Positions 43,186-52,195 of a stretch of 64,000 nucleotides of DNA are shown piece after piece. The stretch is from assembly GCF_021249405.1 (NCBI RefSeq), contig NZ_CP089593.1, forward strand, positions 868,001 to 932,000, read 5' to 3'. Source of the stretch: Halobacterium zhouii (GTDB taxonomy: Archaea > Halobacteriota > Halobacteria > Halobacteriales > Halobacteriaceae). Below the pieces are notes generated by a model, which was not told the origin of the DNA, did not search any database, and saw only the letters and a list, made by a program, of their open reading frames with translations. Within the stretch, counting starts at the first letter, position 1. Every line of letters starts with the position of its first letter. A program made the position numbers and the translations under genes.

Positions 43186-43836
43186 ATGAGTCGGACACAC
43201 TCCCGTGGCGCGTCGCCTGCCGAACTCGTCTCGGAGATCGACACCAGGTGGTTCGCGGTGTTCGCCGTGCAGGCCCTGACGCTGGCCGCGTACGCCAGCC
43301 TCTCCGGGACCGACATCACGTCCGTCCGGTACCTCGTCTACCCGTTCGTCTGGATGAACGTGGCCGCGTGGGCGGTGTTACGCGTCGCTCCCCGGTCGGG
43401 ACCTCTACGCACTCGCGTACTGGCGGCGTTCGTCGGAACGACGTACTTCGCCGTCCTGTTGTACGTCGCGGGATTCCTCGGGCACGGCCACGCGTCGATG
43501 ACCGGCCTCCGCGTCGTCTCCGCGGCGCCCGGATGGGGGCCGATGGTCGCCTACCAGAACGCATGGATACGCCTCTACGTCGTCCCCTTCCAGGTCATCG
43601 GGTACGCCGCGCTCTCGTACCTGCTGTACGCCACGATCCTCGACGCGACGCGGGCCGCGGTCTCCGGCACGCTCGGACTGGTCTCCTGTGTCGGTTGCGC
43701 GTGGACGCTCGTCGCGCCGTTCATCGCTGGCGGGTCCGCCGTCGGCGCGGTCCTCTACAACTGGTCGTACGACCTCACGACGGTGGTCTTCGTGCTCACC
43801 GTGGCACTCCTCGTGCGAGCGCTCGACCGGCAGTGA
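43186..43836 (+). CDS. Oxidase-associated membrane protein (DUF7546-like)
   Basis: A 216-residue membrane protein with about six helices. It begins MSRTHSRGASPAELVSEIDT. I recall a haloarchaeal family of unknown function in this position (DUF7546, from memory). It starts six bases after coxC, so it is almost certainly part of the oxidase operon and may serve assembly or as an accessory subunit. Histidines in FLGHGHASMTG could bind metal, but this is speculative. Confidence 0.65.
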   Translation: MSRTHSRGASPAELVSEIDTRWFAVFAVQALTLAAYASLSGTDITSVRYLVYPFVWMNVAAWAVLRVAPRSGPLRTRVLAAFVGTTYFAVLLYVAGFLGHGHASMTGLRVVSAAPGWGPMVAYQNAWIRLYVVPFQVIGYAALSYLLYATILDATRAAVSGTLGLVSCVGCAWTLVAPFIAGGSAVGAVLYNWSYDLTTVVFVLTVALLVRALDRQ

Positions 43837-43915
43837 ACCTCTCGCGTGGGGCGCGCCCACGGTCCGACTGTCGAGGCCCAAACGCAGATACGACGCGAAC
43901 CCGTCTGCGTCCGAC

Positions 43916-44578
43916 ATGAGCATCCAGTCGACGTTACAGAGTTTCCTCACGAACCCGACGTACCTCACCATCTGGGGCGTGCTCGTAGCTATCTCGCTGA
44001 GTATTCTCGTCTGGGACCTGTGGAAGAACAACGAGGAACTGGGCCGCCTGATGAAGTTCGTCTGGGGGTTCACGGTGCTGTACTCGGGCCCGCTCGGACT
44101 CGCGGGCTACTGGTGGTCGGGGCGCACGCAGATCGCACACGATTCGCTCTGGCGGAAGGGGTTCCGTTCCGTCTCTCATTGCTACTCGGGGTGTGGCTCC
44201 GGCGAGGTGACCGGCGTCGTCATCGCCGTCGGCCTGCTCGCGCTCGAGACGCTCTGGGTAGCCGTGGTGACGTTCACGTTCGCGTACATTCTCGGCTACG
44301 CCCTGACCGTCGGCCCGCTGATGGAGGACGGCGTTCCCTTCGGTGAAGCAGTGAAGGACGCCTTCTACTCGGAGACCGCGAGCATCACCGTGATGGAAGT
44401 CGTCGCCATCGGCACGGACATCTGGTTGGCCGGTGAGGCGGCGATGAGCGACGTGCTGTTCTGGACCGCGCTCGTGTTCTCGCTCACGCTAGGTCTCGTC
44501 GCCGCGTACCCCGTGAACGTCCTCCTCATCGAGTTCGGCGTCAAGGAAGGGATGATGAATCCCGCGGAGATGGGATGA
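43916..44578 (+). CDS. DUF4396 membrane protein
   Basis: A 220-residue protein with about five helices, begun at the ATG at 43916 (MSIQSTLQSFLTNPTYLTIW). The segment SHCYSGCGSGEVTG, with a histidine and two cysteines before a helix, is the hallmark I associate with DUF4396, a family of unknown function that includes copper-related neighbours. It follows the oxidase operon after 79 bases, so a role in metal delivery or oxidase assembly is plausible but unproven. Confidence 0.75.
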   Translation: MSIQSTLQSFLTNPTYLTIWGVLVAISLSILVWDLWKNNEELGRLMKFVWGFTVLYSGPLGLAGYWWSGRTQIAHDSLWRKGFRSVSHCYSGCGSGEVTGVVIAVGLLALETLWVAVVTFTFAYILGYALTVGPLMEDGVPFGEAVKDAFYSETASITVMEVVAIGTDIWLAGEAAMSDVLFWTALVFSLTLGLVAAYPVNVLLIEFGVKEGMMNPAEMG

Positions 44579-44653
44579 CGGAAGCCAGCGACCGACTCGA
44601 CGACCCTCTGGGTCGGCAGCGTGATTGTAGTAGCTCCGCGTCCAACTGACTCC

Positions 44654-45571
44654 ATGGACGACAGCCCCGAGAGCGGGCGTTGGCTCGTCGTGAACCCGAC
44701 GAGCGGCACCGCCGACCACGTCGAGCAGGTGCGCGAACTCGCCGCAGAGCGCGAGTACCGCGTCGAGGAGACCGAGGCAGCCGGTCACGCCGCCGACATT
44801 GCGGAGCAAGCGGTTGCGAACGACGCTGAACTGCTCGCAGTCGCCGGCGGCGACGGGACGCTCCACGAGGTCCTCCAGGGGCTCGCGGACGCTGACGCGC
44901 TCGGAGCCGTGCCACTCGCCGTGATTCCGGCGGGGACCCAGAACCTCTTCGCGACGAACGTCGGCGTCGAGACCATCGAGGGCGGGTTCGACGTCGCAGA
45001 GAACGGGCGCCGACGAAATCTCGACGTCGGATTCGCGGGCGACGAACCGTTCGTGATGTCCTGTATCGCGGGGCTTCCCGCCGACGCGAGCGTGGCGACC
45101 TCCGACGAACGAAAGGAGCGATTCGGAGCGATCGCGTTCGTCATCGCGGGCGTCGAGGCGGCCGCGGGGTTCGACGGCCTCTACATCGAACTCACCGCGG
45201 TGTCGAACGGCGAGGAGACGACGTGGTCGGGCGACGTACTGTGTGCGCTCGTCGGGAACGTCCGCCGGTTCGTGAACGAGGGCGGGCAGGCGAACGTCGA
45301 GGACGGTCTCTTCGACGTAGTGCTCATCGAGCAGATGCCCGCGACCAACATCGTCACCGAAGCCGTCGCGCAGCGACTGTTCGGACAGGACACCGAGCAC
45401 GTCGTTCACGTCCAGGCGAGTCAGTTGGAAATTGACGGACTCCACGACGAACCGATCGACTTCAGCATCGACGGCGAACTCAGCGCGCACGACCGACTCG
45501 TGTTGTACAACCGGCCGCGTGCGGTCACCGTCTGCGTGGGCGACAACTACGAGCAGACTCCGACCGAGTGA
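44654..45571 (+). CDS. Diacylglycerol/lipid kinase family protein (YegS-like)
   Basis: A 305-residue kinase of the diacylglycerol kinase catalytic superfamily. LVVNPTSG starts the N-terminal nucleotide-binding domain, LLAVAGGDGTLHEVLQGL is the GGDGT signature and VIPAGTQNLFATNVG the second block. The C-terminal beta domain contains DGLFDVVLIEQM and IDGELS, as in YegS. It should phosphorylate a lipid such as archaeol-type diol, consistent with membrane lipid turnover. Start at 44654 (MDDSPESGRWLVVNPT). Confidence 0.86.
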   Translation: MDDSPESGRWLVVNPTSGTADHVEQVRELAAEREYRVEETEAAGHAADIAEQAVANDAELLAVAGGDGTLHEVLQGLADADALGAVPLAVIPAGTQNLFATNVGVETIEGGFDVAENGRRRNLDVGFAGDEPFVMSCIAGLPADASVATSDERKERFGAIAFVIAGVEAAAGFDGLYIELTAVSNGEETTWSGDVLCALVGNVRRFVNEGGQANVEDGLFDVVLIEQMPATNIVTEAVAQRLFGQDTEHVVHVQASQLEIDGLHDEPIDFSIDGELSAHDRLVLYNRPRAVTVCVGDNYEQTPTE

Positions 45572-45802
45572 TAGATGGCGGCTACGAGACCCTGTAATCC
45601 GCAGTTACCGTCCGGTAAGCGAAGCGAGAACCGGGCGTCTCGGGAACCACCGACCAGACCGTCGTCAGTACGACTGCGTTACTGACCCCGGCGTCCGACC
45701 AACTGGAATGGCTCACATCTGGTGCCCAGATGAACCTATTTGGGAACGATTAGAGATGGGGAAATCAGGGTACTGCGACGCAAAACCTTTCTGTAATATT
45801 CT

Positions 45803-45810
45803 GATAAATT
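45803..45810 (+). promoter_or_regulatory. TATA box for the flippase gene
   Basis: GATAAATT is 25-32 bases before the ATG at 45835. The 263-base gap after the lipid kinase otherwise holds only AT-rich sequence and one GCGAAGCGAG motif near 45620. Confidence 0.5.
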
Positions 45811-45834
45811 GGGCGCTCCATCCAGAGTAACTAA

Positions 45835-47346
45835 ATGTTTCAGGTGGTAACGCCGTCCTACTCGATGGCTGCAAGCACGGCAGAACTGAACATCAGACGC
45901 GAATCGCTGCTCTCGGCCGCGTCGAACGTGGTCCTCGTCGTCGTCCACCTGAGCACTCTGGGGCTTCTCACGCGAGCCCTGAACCCCTCGGGCCTGGGCG
46001 CTTACTTCTACGTGCTGTCGGCGGCGCTGATAGCGATCATCCCCTCTCGGGAGCTAAGCAACATCATGCGGAAGCGCGCGAGCGAGAGCGACTCCGACAC
46101 GGGCGAGTTCTTCGGCCTCGCGCAGGCCGGCACCCTCTTCTATCTGCTCGGCTTCGCCGGCGCGCTCGCGCTCGCCGCTCCCGTGATCGTAACGTACACA
46201 CCGCTCTCCCACGCAACGGTGGTCGCCTTCGGCGTCTACACGGCCGTTCTCACGCAGTCCGCGATGTCGACGCGGCTCTACGACGCCGTCGGGAGCCCCG
46301 GGGCGTCTATGATCGTGCAGTCGGTCCGCGAGACCGTGTTCCTCGGCGGCGTCGCCGGGCTCGTCTGGCAGGGCGTCGCCACGCCGCAGTCGGTGCTGTT
46401 CACGGCGGCCGGCATCCACCTCCTGACCGCGCTCGTCATCTACCTCGTCGTCGGCGTGGTCCCGCGCGTCCCCTCGCGGGACTCGCTCACGAGCGGGTTC
46501 GAGTTCGGGAAGTGGAGTTTCCCGAACGGCGTCGCGAGCTACCTCTGGGAGCAAGCCCCGCCGCTGCTGATGGGCGTGCTCCTCGGCGGCGCGGCGGTCG
46601 CGCTGTACGAGACGGCAAAGCGCGTGACGATGGTCGGCGCGTACCTCGCGACCTGCATCAACGACCCGCTGTTGGTGAAGGCGAGCGCCATCGGCTCCGC
46701 GGACGAAGAGGTGATGCATTACGTCGAACTCGCCCTCGACTACACGCCCAGCGTCGCCATCCCCGTCGTGTTCCTGATGGCGCCCGTCACCACCGAGTTG
46801 CTCACAGTCATCGCGGGCCCGGAGTACGCCACCGGCGGCCTGGTGCTCGTCGGCGTCGCCGCGATCCACGTCCTCTCCGGGATGATGACGCCGATATCGG
46901 CGGCGATCCGCGGCGTCGACGAACCCCAGTACGTGTTCTACGTCACCGTCGCGACGCTCCTTGTCGGCGCCCCCGCGGTCGCCCTCGCTGCCGCCGGAGG
47001 CGGTCTGGCGAGCGTCGTTCTCGTGCTCGTCGCGATGGAACTGGGCGGTGTCGTGTTCTCCGAGATAGCCGCGTACCACGCGTTCGACCGGTTCGTCGTC
47101 CCGAACACGCTCCACCTCCAGTTCGGCGCGGCGGCGGTCGCCGGCGCGTTCGTCTGGGCCGCGAGCAACACTTTCGACGTGGCGAACGCGTCGACGCTCG
47201 GGTTCGTGCTCGCGGTCGGCGCGGCCGTTCACTACGGCCTCTTCGCGCTGACGAGCGAGCACTTCCGGAACGGGTCGATCCGAACGGTCCGTGACGTCGC
47301 TCGGTTCCTCGGCAGCGCCACCTCAGTTCGCAGCGGGGACGTCTGA
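45835..47346 (+). CDS. Polysaccharide flippase (Wzx/MATE-like)
   Basis: A 503-residue membrane protein with 12-14 helices, of the oligosaccharide flippase (MOP) superfamily. Family-like segments include LLSAASNVVLVVVHLSTLGLL near the N-terminus, ALNPSGLGAYFYVLSAALIAI and FEFGKWSFPNGVASYLWEQAPPLLMG mid-protein. It should move lipid-linked sugars across the membrane for surface polysaccharide or S-layer glycosylation. No glycosyltransferases are adjacent. An ATG ten codons on (45865) is an alternative start, but the TATA spacing favours 45835. Confidence 0.82.
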   Translation: MFQVVTPSYSMAASTAELNIRRESLLSAASNVVLVVVHLSTLGLLTRALNPSGLGAYFYVLSAALIAIIPSRELSNIMRKRASESDSDTGEFFGLAQAGTLFYLLGFAGALALAAPVIVTYTPLSHATVVAFGVYTAVLTQSAMSTRLYDAVGSPGASMIVQSVRETVFLGGVAGLVWQGVATPQSVLFTAAGIHLLTALVIYLVVGVVPRVPSRDSLTSGFEFGKWSFPNGVASYLWEQAPPLLMGVLLGGAAVALYETAKRVTMVGAYLATCINDPLLVKASAIGSADEEVMHYVELALDYTPSVAIPVVFLMAPVTTELLTVIAGPEYATGGLVLVGVAAIHVLSGMMTPISAAIRGVDEPQYVFYVTVATLLVGAPAVALAAAGGGLASVVLVLVAMELGGVVFSEIAAYHAFDRFVVPNTLHLQFGAAAVAGAFVWAASNTFDVANASTLGFVLAVGAAVHYGLFALTSEHFRNGSIRTVRDVARFLGSATSVRSGDV

Positions 47347-47389
47347 TTCGATGCGGGGATTTTTGGGCGAACAGCCACAACCCGCGTCC

Positions 47390-47710
47390 ATGGCGGCGCG
47401 CCCACCGCAGTCCGACGACGAACCGCGTGAGCCGGCCGTGTTCGGCATCGCGGCCGTCGACGACTACCTCTCGGCCGCAGACATCTCGTATCCCGCGACG
47501 CCGGAGGACGTGTCTACCGCGCTCGACGACCCGGACGTTGCGTGCGGTCCGAACGCCCACGACATCGCGCTCTCGACCGTCCTCGACCGAACGGGACGCG
47601 TCCGGTTCGACTCGCGGCGCGACCTACTCGACGAACTCCACGACGCCTTCGAACAGGAACGCCGGACCGGCGGCGGCGTGGTCGCGTGGCTCCGGTCGCT
47701 CGTGTCGTAG
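47390..47710 (+). CDS. Small conserved haloarchaeal-type protein, unknown
   Basis: A 106-residue acidic protein starting MAARPPQSDDEPREPAVFGI. It has the segment DDYLSAADISYPATPEDVSTALDDPDV and a helical end (LLDELHDAFEQERRTGGGVVAWL). A weak TATA-like GATTTTTG at 47358-47365 stands 25-32 bases before this ATG, supporting the start over ATG 47351. I do not recognise a characterised family. Confidence 0.6.
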   Translation: MAARPPQSDDEPREPAVFGIAAVDDYLSAADISYPATPEDVSTALDDPDVACGPNAHDIALSTVLDRTGRVRFDSRRDLLDELHDAFEQERRTGGGVVAWLRSLVS

Positions 47711-47745
47711 CCACACTCGGAAGCCCTGCTTCTCGCTGTCGGTGA

Positions 47746-48414
47746 TCACTCGCTGATGCGCTCGACGGCCGCCAGAAAGCCATCCGCGTAGGACTCCGCC
47801 ACGACCTCGTTGGCGGCCGCCCGCGCCGCGTCGTCCGCGTTCGCCACCGCGAACGACTCGCCCGCGACGCCGAACAACTCCACGTCGTTCTCCGAGTCCC
47901 CCACCGCGGTGAACGCCTCCGGGTCGAGGTCCAGTTCCGCAGCGACGGTTCGCAGCGCCGCGCCCTTGCTCATCTCCGGGGCCTTGACGTGGTACGCGTA
48001 CCCGGTGTCGACGACCTCCTGGCCGTGTTCCGCGGCGAGTTCGGTGAGCGCGTCGAGTGGCTGGTTCCGGTTCACCGCGACCTCGGTCTCCCGCCACCGG
48101 TTCACGAGGTCGGCGTCGCCCCAGCCGAGCTCGTGGCCTGCGGCCTCGAACTCCCGGGTCACGTCGTCCGCAACCTCGCGACTGCCGAAGTAGAAGATAT
48201 CGTCGTTCGCGAACGCGACGCCGCCGTTCTCCGCGATGACGCGCGTCTCGATGCCGACGAACCGGCAGAGCGCCACCGGATACGGGAGCGCCTTCCCGGT
48301 CGCAATCACCACCGGCGCGTCCCACTCCCGGAGCACGTCCATGACTCTGGAATCGATGGACCCGTCCGGGCGACTCAGTGTGCCGTCGATGTCGACGGCG
48401 AGCGGTGGAACCAT
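47746..48414 (-). CDS. Phosphoglycolate phosphatase (archaeal HAD family)
   Basis: A 222-residue haloacid-dehalogenase-type phosphatase. VDIDGTLSR holds the nucleophile and acid aspartates, VIATGKALPYPVALC motif II, and APEMSKGAAL with AVGDSENDVELFGVAG motifs III and IV. Size and sequence fit the archaeal phosphoglycolate phosphatase group, which removes 2-phosphoglycolate formed during DNA repair or oxygenase side reactions. Started at 48414 (MVPPLAVDIDG); longer in-frame options are Arg-rich and unlikely. Encoded alone. Confidence 0.86.
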   Translation of the reverse strand: MVPPLAVDIDGTLSRPDGSIDSRVMDVLREWDAPVVIATGKALPYPVALCRFVGIETRVIAENGGVAFANDDIFYFGSREVADDVTREFEAAGHELGWGDADLVNRWRETEVAVNRNQPLDALTELAAEHGQEVVDTGYAYHVKAPEMSKGAALRTVAAELDLDPEAFTAVGDSENDVELFGVAGESFAVANADDAARAAANEVVAESYADGFLAAVERISE

Positions 48415-48672
48415 ACCCCGAGTAGCCCCGGCCCCGATAAATGGCCTGCGACGCCGAACGTTCAAGTACCAGAGCAGGACCACCCCGAACCGTGACCTGA
48501 AACCCGTCCAGTGCGCCCGGATTCGGAACGGCGGCACAGCGCACTGGAACGAGGTTCGCCGCCTGCACGCCCCTGCTCTCGGAGCGACGAATGTCGCCGG
48601 AGCGACACCGTCTTCTATCCCGCCAACGACGTCAAACTCCTGCCTGAGTAGTGACGCCGAACTCCCGCAGCG

Positions 48673-49779
48673 TTATGCCTGCCACCCGCGGTCGGTGTCG
48701 TTCAGGCGCTCGCAGCCGTCCTCGGTGACGATGACGAGGTCCTCGATTCGCACGCCGAACTCCCCGGACAGGTAGACGCCGGGCTCCACGGAGAACACCA
48801 TCCCTGGTTCCAGTTCCCGCTCGTTGCCCTCGACGACGTACGGTTCCTCGTGGACGTCGAGTCCGACGCCGTGGCCGGTGCGGTGAGTGAACTGCTCCCC
48901 GTAGCCCGCGCGTTCGATGACGTCGCGCGCAGCGGCGTCCACGTCCTCGGCGGCGACGCCTGGTTCGACTGTGTCGACGGCTGCCTGCTGTGCTTCTCGG
49001 ACGGTTTCGTGGACCGCCTCGTACTCCTCGGGTGGGTCGCCCGCGAACACGACCGTTCGCGTCTGGTCGCTCGGGTACTCGTCGACGCGCGTCCCGAAGT
49101 CCAGCACCACCGGCTCTCCACGCTGTATCTCGCGGTCGGTCCGGTGGTGGTGTGGCTTCGCGCCGTTCGGTCCGCTCCCGACGATGGTCTCGAAGGACGT
49201 TCCGGTTCCGCCGTTGGCTTCGAGTCGGTCCTCGACGTGGTCGGCGAGTTCCGTCTCCGTCATGCCGATAGCGTCCTCTCCGAGCGCCCTGACGTCCCGG
49301 ACTGCGGCGTCCGCGGCGTCCGCAGCGCGACGCAGCGCGGCCAGCTCGGTGTCGTCCTTCCGCACCCGGAGCGGGCCGATCACCTCGTCTGCGAGACCCC
49401 ACCCTGCATCCGGGAAGGCGTCACGGAGGTCCTGAGTGAACTGCGCCCACATCGTCGGGTCGAGCAACAGCTCTCCCGACGCCACGCCGAGGTCCGACCC
49501 CACCTCGCGGACCAGTTCGACCGGGTCGTCGCCGTCGGCCCACAGCCGAACGTCGGACACCCAGGACGCTTCCCGCAACTGCTCGTCGTACATCTCAGGC
49601 GCGACGAACGCCGGATTACCGTCGGCTGGGACGAACAACAGGAGGTGGCGTTCGCTCGGCGTCTCCTGGAATCCGGTGAGGTAGTAGCAGTTCGGACTCG
49701 GGAACAACACGGCGCCAGCCGCGTCTCGGTCGCGGAGCAGCGCCTGGCAGCGACGCGTTCGCTCCTCGAAGACGGTCAT
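48673..49779 (-). CDS. Xaa-Pro aminopeptidase/dipeptidase, M24 family
   Basis: A 368-residue pita-bread-fold metallopeptidase. Metal ligands are visible in order: LDFGTRVDEYPSDQTRTV (two aspartates), HRTGHGVGLDVHEEPYV (histidine), VFSVEPGVYLSGE (glutamate) and FGVRIEDLVIV (glutamate). It should remove residues next to proline from peptides in the cytoplasm. The start at 49779 (MTVFEERTRRCQALLRDRD) is chosen over an upstream ATG at 49836, whose extra residues are not family-like. Its 3' side is a 258-base gap with no gene. Confidence 0.9.
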   Translation of the reverse strand: MTVFEERTRRCQALLRDRDAAGAVLFPSPNCYYLTGFQETPSERHLLLFVPADGNPAFVAPEMYDEQLREASWVSDVRLWADGDDPVELVREVGSDLGVASGELLLDPTMWAQFTQDLRDAFPDAGWGLADEVIGPLRVRKDDTELAALRRAADAADAAVRDVRALGEDAIGMTETELADHVEDRLEANGGTGTSFETIVGSGPNGAKPHHHRTDREIQRGEPVVLDFGTRVDEYPSDQTRTVVFAGDPPEEYEAVHETVREAQQAAVDTVEPGVAAEDVDAAARDVIERAGYGEQFTHRTGHGVGLDVHEEPYVVEGNERELEPGMVFSVEPGVYLSGEFGVRIEDLVIVTEDGCERLNDTDRGWQA

Positions 49780-49919
49780 ATCCGGGTGGACTCTGTGGAT
49801 TCCCTTAACTCCCTGCGACGCGTCGGCGACTGTCACGTCTCCGCACCGTTCTCGTTCGTCGAACGCACGACCGAGTGCCAGAAGTAACAGATCGAGTACA
49901 AAAACGTGTTTGCGTGAAC

Positions 49920-49926
49920 ACTTATC
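49920..49926 (+). promoter_or_regulatory. TATA box for the zinc-ribbon ArsR-like regulator
   Basis: ACTTATC stands 25-31 bases before the ATG at 49951, the leaderless spacing. Confidence 0.45.
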
Positions 49927-49950
49927 CCTGCGTTCGTTCTACCTGCTCGT

Positions 49951-50880
49951 ATGAGCGGTTCGAACCAGGCGTTCGACGGCGCCGACGGACTCCCCGAGGA
50001 CGGGTTGCCGCCGGCGGAGGCGTTCGCGCTGCTCGGCAACGAGACGCGCATCACAATCCTCCAGGAGTTGTGGCGCGCGCCCGAGCACCCCGTGTCCTTC
50101 TCGGACCTGCGCAAGCGCGTCGAGATGCGGGACAGCGCGCAGTTCAACTACCACCTCTCGAAGCTCACGGACCAGTTCGTGCGCCGCACAGACGAGGGGT
50201 ACGAGTTCCGGTACGCCGGCGAGAAGGTCGTCAGGGCGATTCTCGCGGGGACGTTCACGGACCAGGTAGCGCTCGACTTCCCGGTCGAGGGCGCGTGCTT
50301 CTCGTGTGGCGGGTCACTGGAGGGCCGATACGCGGACGAGCGACTCGGCGTCCACTGCACTGACTGCGGGGAGACGTTCGGGCGGTACGGCTTCCCGCCG
50401 GGTGGACTGCGCGACCGCACCACGACCGAAGTGGAGTCGGCGTTCGACCAGCGCGTGCGCCACCTCCACTGTCTCGCCGCGGACGGTGTCTGTCCGGAGT
50501 GTGGCGGTCGGATGAGCACCGACGTCGTCCCGGACGACGAGGACGCGCTGGGGTTGGAGGTGCGCGTCGACCACACGTGCGAGCAGTGCCGTCACACCAT
50601 TTCGTCGCCCGTCGGTCTCTCCCTGTTGGACGATTCTCGCGTCGTGGCGTTCCACGCGGAGCACGACGTCGACCTCAACGAGCGGGCGCACTGGACGCTT
50701 CGCTGGTGTGTCACCGACGAGACCACGGAGTACGAGGCGGACCCGGTCCGCGTGGCCGTCACCATCGTACTCGATGGCGAGGCGATGGACGTGACTCTCG
50801 ACGGCGATCTGCAGGTCGTGAGCACCGAGCGCCGCTGTGCCAACGCGAGTAGCGACGACGCGCGGATGGCGGCGGACTGA
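49951..50880 (+). CDS. ArsR-like winged-helix regulator with zinc-ribbon domains
   Basis: A 309-residue regulator. The winged helix (about 20-95) has AFALLGNETRITILQELWRAPEH and QFNYHLSKLTDQFVRRTDEGYEF, a typical ArsR-like DNA-binding pattern. Two cysteine-knuckle pairs follow, CFSCGG with CTDCG, and CPECGG with CEQC, suggesting two zinc ribbons (about 110-215), before a beta-rich C-terminal part. I recall this as a haloarchaeal architecture (DUF7347/DUF7351-like). The ribbons could sense metal or redox state. It is transcribed alone. Confidence 0.8.
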   Translation: MSGSNQAFDGADGLPEDGLPPAEAFALLGNETRITILQELWRAPEHPVSFSDLRKRVEMRDSAQFNYHLSKLTDQFVRRTDEGYEFRYAGEKVVRAILAGTFTDQVALDFPVEGACFSCGGSLEGRYADERLGVHCTDCGETFGRYGFPPGGLRDRTTTEVESAFDQRVRHLHCLAADGVCPECGGRMSTDVVPDDEDALGLEVRVDHTCEQCRHTISSPVGLSLLDDSRVVAFHAEHDVDLNERAHWTLRWCVTDETTEYEADPVRVAVTIVLDGEAMDVTLDGDLQVVSTERRCANASSDDARMAAD

Positions 50881-51004
50881 CTCGACGTTTCTCTCGGGGT
50901 CTCGGCATCTCGAGCCCACACTGTTGTCTAGATGTCGACAGAATTGGATTTCAGTCCGGAGCCGGACAGAAATGTAATTCAGGAATCAACTATCTGGGTG
51001 GGGT

Positions 51005-51295
51005 ATGTCCGTACAGACGAGGACAGAGATGCCAACCAACACTCGCAGCCGACTCGGTGCACGGTCACGGGAACAAACGACGGCCACCGCGGCAGCGCGC
51101 GCGAACCTCGTCTCCGTCGCCGAGACGCTCGCTGCGCTCTTACCAGCACTCGCGGTACTGGGGCTGATCCTGTTCAGTCTCGCCAGCCCGACGCTCGCGT
51201 TCGTCTTGCTCGGCGTGCCCGCGGCAGTCGCGTTCGGTGTGGCACTCGCCTTCGGCGTCGCCCGCGCCGGCGCCGAACTTGCAGGTCGCCTCTGA
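51005..51295 (+). CDS. Small membrane protein, unknown function
   Basis: A 96-residue protein with a Thr/Arg/Ala-rich N-terminal 35 residues and two hydrophobic helices (about 42-62 and 66-90). An alternative ATG lies at 51029. Composition and codon use are haloarchaeal, but I see no motif; the 124-base upstream gap is AT-richer than average (around 50940-50995). Confidence 0.5.
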   Translation: MSVQTRTEMPTNTRSRLGARSREQTTATAAARANLVSVAETLAALLPALAVLGLILFSLASPTLAFVLLGVPAAVAFGVALAFGVARAGAELAGRL

Positions 51296-51526
51296 GCGTC
51301 ATCGGTCCTGGGCTCCACTCTGGACCGACGACGCATTCGCGTCACCCGGAAATCCGCCCCTGCCACCTCGTTGTCGAACTCAGTGGTAATACCGGCGTCG
51401 GATGCCGTCTCACTCGCTGTTAACCGCGCGGAGTGCGAACCAACCACGCCGGCTTTCAGAGGCACGGCCACCGACGAGCCGAGCGATACGGACGGCCTTT
51501 TGTCCGCTCGATTCCAACTCACTCTC

Positions 51527-52195
51527 ATGGAGACCACCACGGAGGGGGCGTTTCGCGTGCTCGGAAAGGCACCGGGGCGCGAGGGGGTTCCCGGGAGTGA
51601 AGTGACTGGGAGCTCGTCGAGCGAGCGAAGCGAGTTCGACGGTGACCTGCTGTTGCTCGACCGCGCAGACCAGGAGCCCGTACGCGTCGACGGCGGCGGG
51701 TACGACGGCGCGCTCGCGGAGTCGGTCGACGCGCTCTCCCCGGGCTATCTCGTGACCGCGACGCTCTCTTGGAGCGACGGCGACGCTCGATTCGAGGCGT
51801 GTGAGATTCAGAAACGGACGTTGTTCACGTACGTCGGGGCTGCCTCCGGCATGTTCGAGGCAGCCCTCGACGTCATGGAACAAGCCCACCAGGAGGGCGT
51901 CGGCGTCCACGGCCGCCCGACGTTCAGCACGGACGACGAACCCAACGGCGCCGTCTACGCGTTCGCCGAGCAGGCGGGTGAGCGCGACGTCTTCGAGGAG
52001 ATTCGCACCGGCTCGCTCCCGCTAGAACCGCTCGTCGACCGCCTCGACGAGTACGAGGACTGCGCCCACGAAGTGTTCGTGATGCGGCCCGTCGAGCACG
52101 ACTTCGTCGTCGTCTACCTCGTCCTCCACCGGGATTCTGTTCTCGCGGACACCGTGCGCGACACCTACGACTGCCCGCGCCCGTCGGACGCGTAG
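51527..52195 (+). CDS. Conserved haloarchaeal protein (DUF6663-like)
   Basis: A 222-residue soluble protein started at the ATG at 51527 (METTTEGAFRVLGKAPGREG). It has a beta-rich N-terminal domain (about 1-95) and an alpha/beta C-terminal part with TLFTYVGAASGMFEAALDVME and HDFVVVYLVLHRDSVLADTVRDTYDCPRP. I recall the family as DUF6663, function unknown. Residues about 22-38 are a Ser/Glu-rich insertion (SEVTGSSSSERSEFDG) whose DNA carries the GAGCGAAGCGAG motif. It is convergent with the PanE-like gene with no bases between stops. Confidence 0.65.
   Translation: METTTEGAFRVLGKAPGREGVPGSEVTGSSSSERSEFDGDLLLLDRADQEPVRVDGGGYDGALAESVDALSPGYLVTATLSWSDGDARFEACEIQKRTLFTYVGAASGMFEAALDVMEQAHQEGVGVHGRPTFSTDDEPNGAVYAFAEQAGERDVFEEIRTGSLPLEPLVDRLDEYEDCAHEVFVMRPVEHDFVVVYLVLHRDSVLADTVRDTYDCPRPSDA

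Noticed and set aside
45572..45834. Lower-GC gap checked for an RNA gene or small protein
   Set aside because: Only a TATA box and one GCGAAGCGAG motif could be supported; frames in it overlap the flanking genes and look like shadows.
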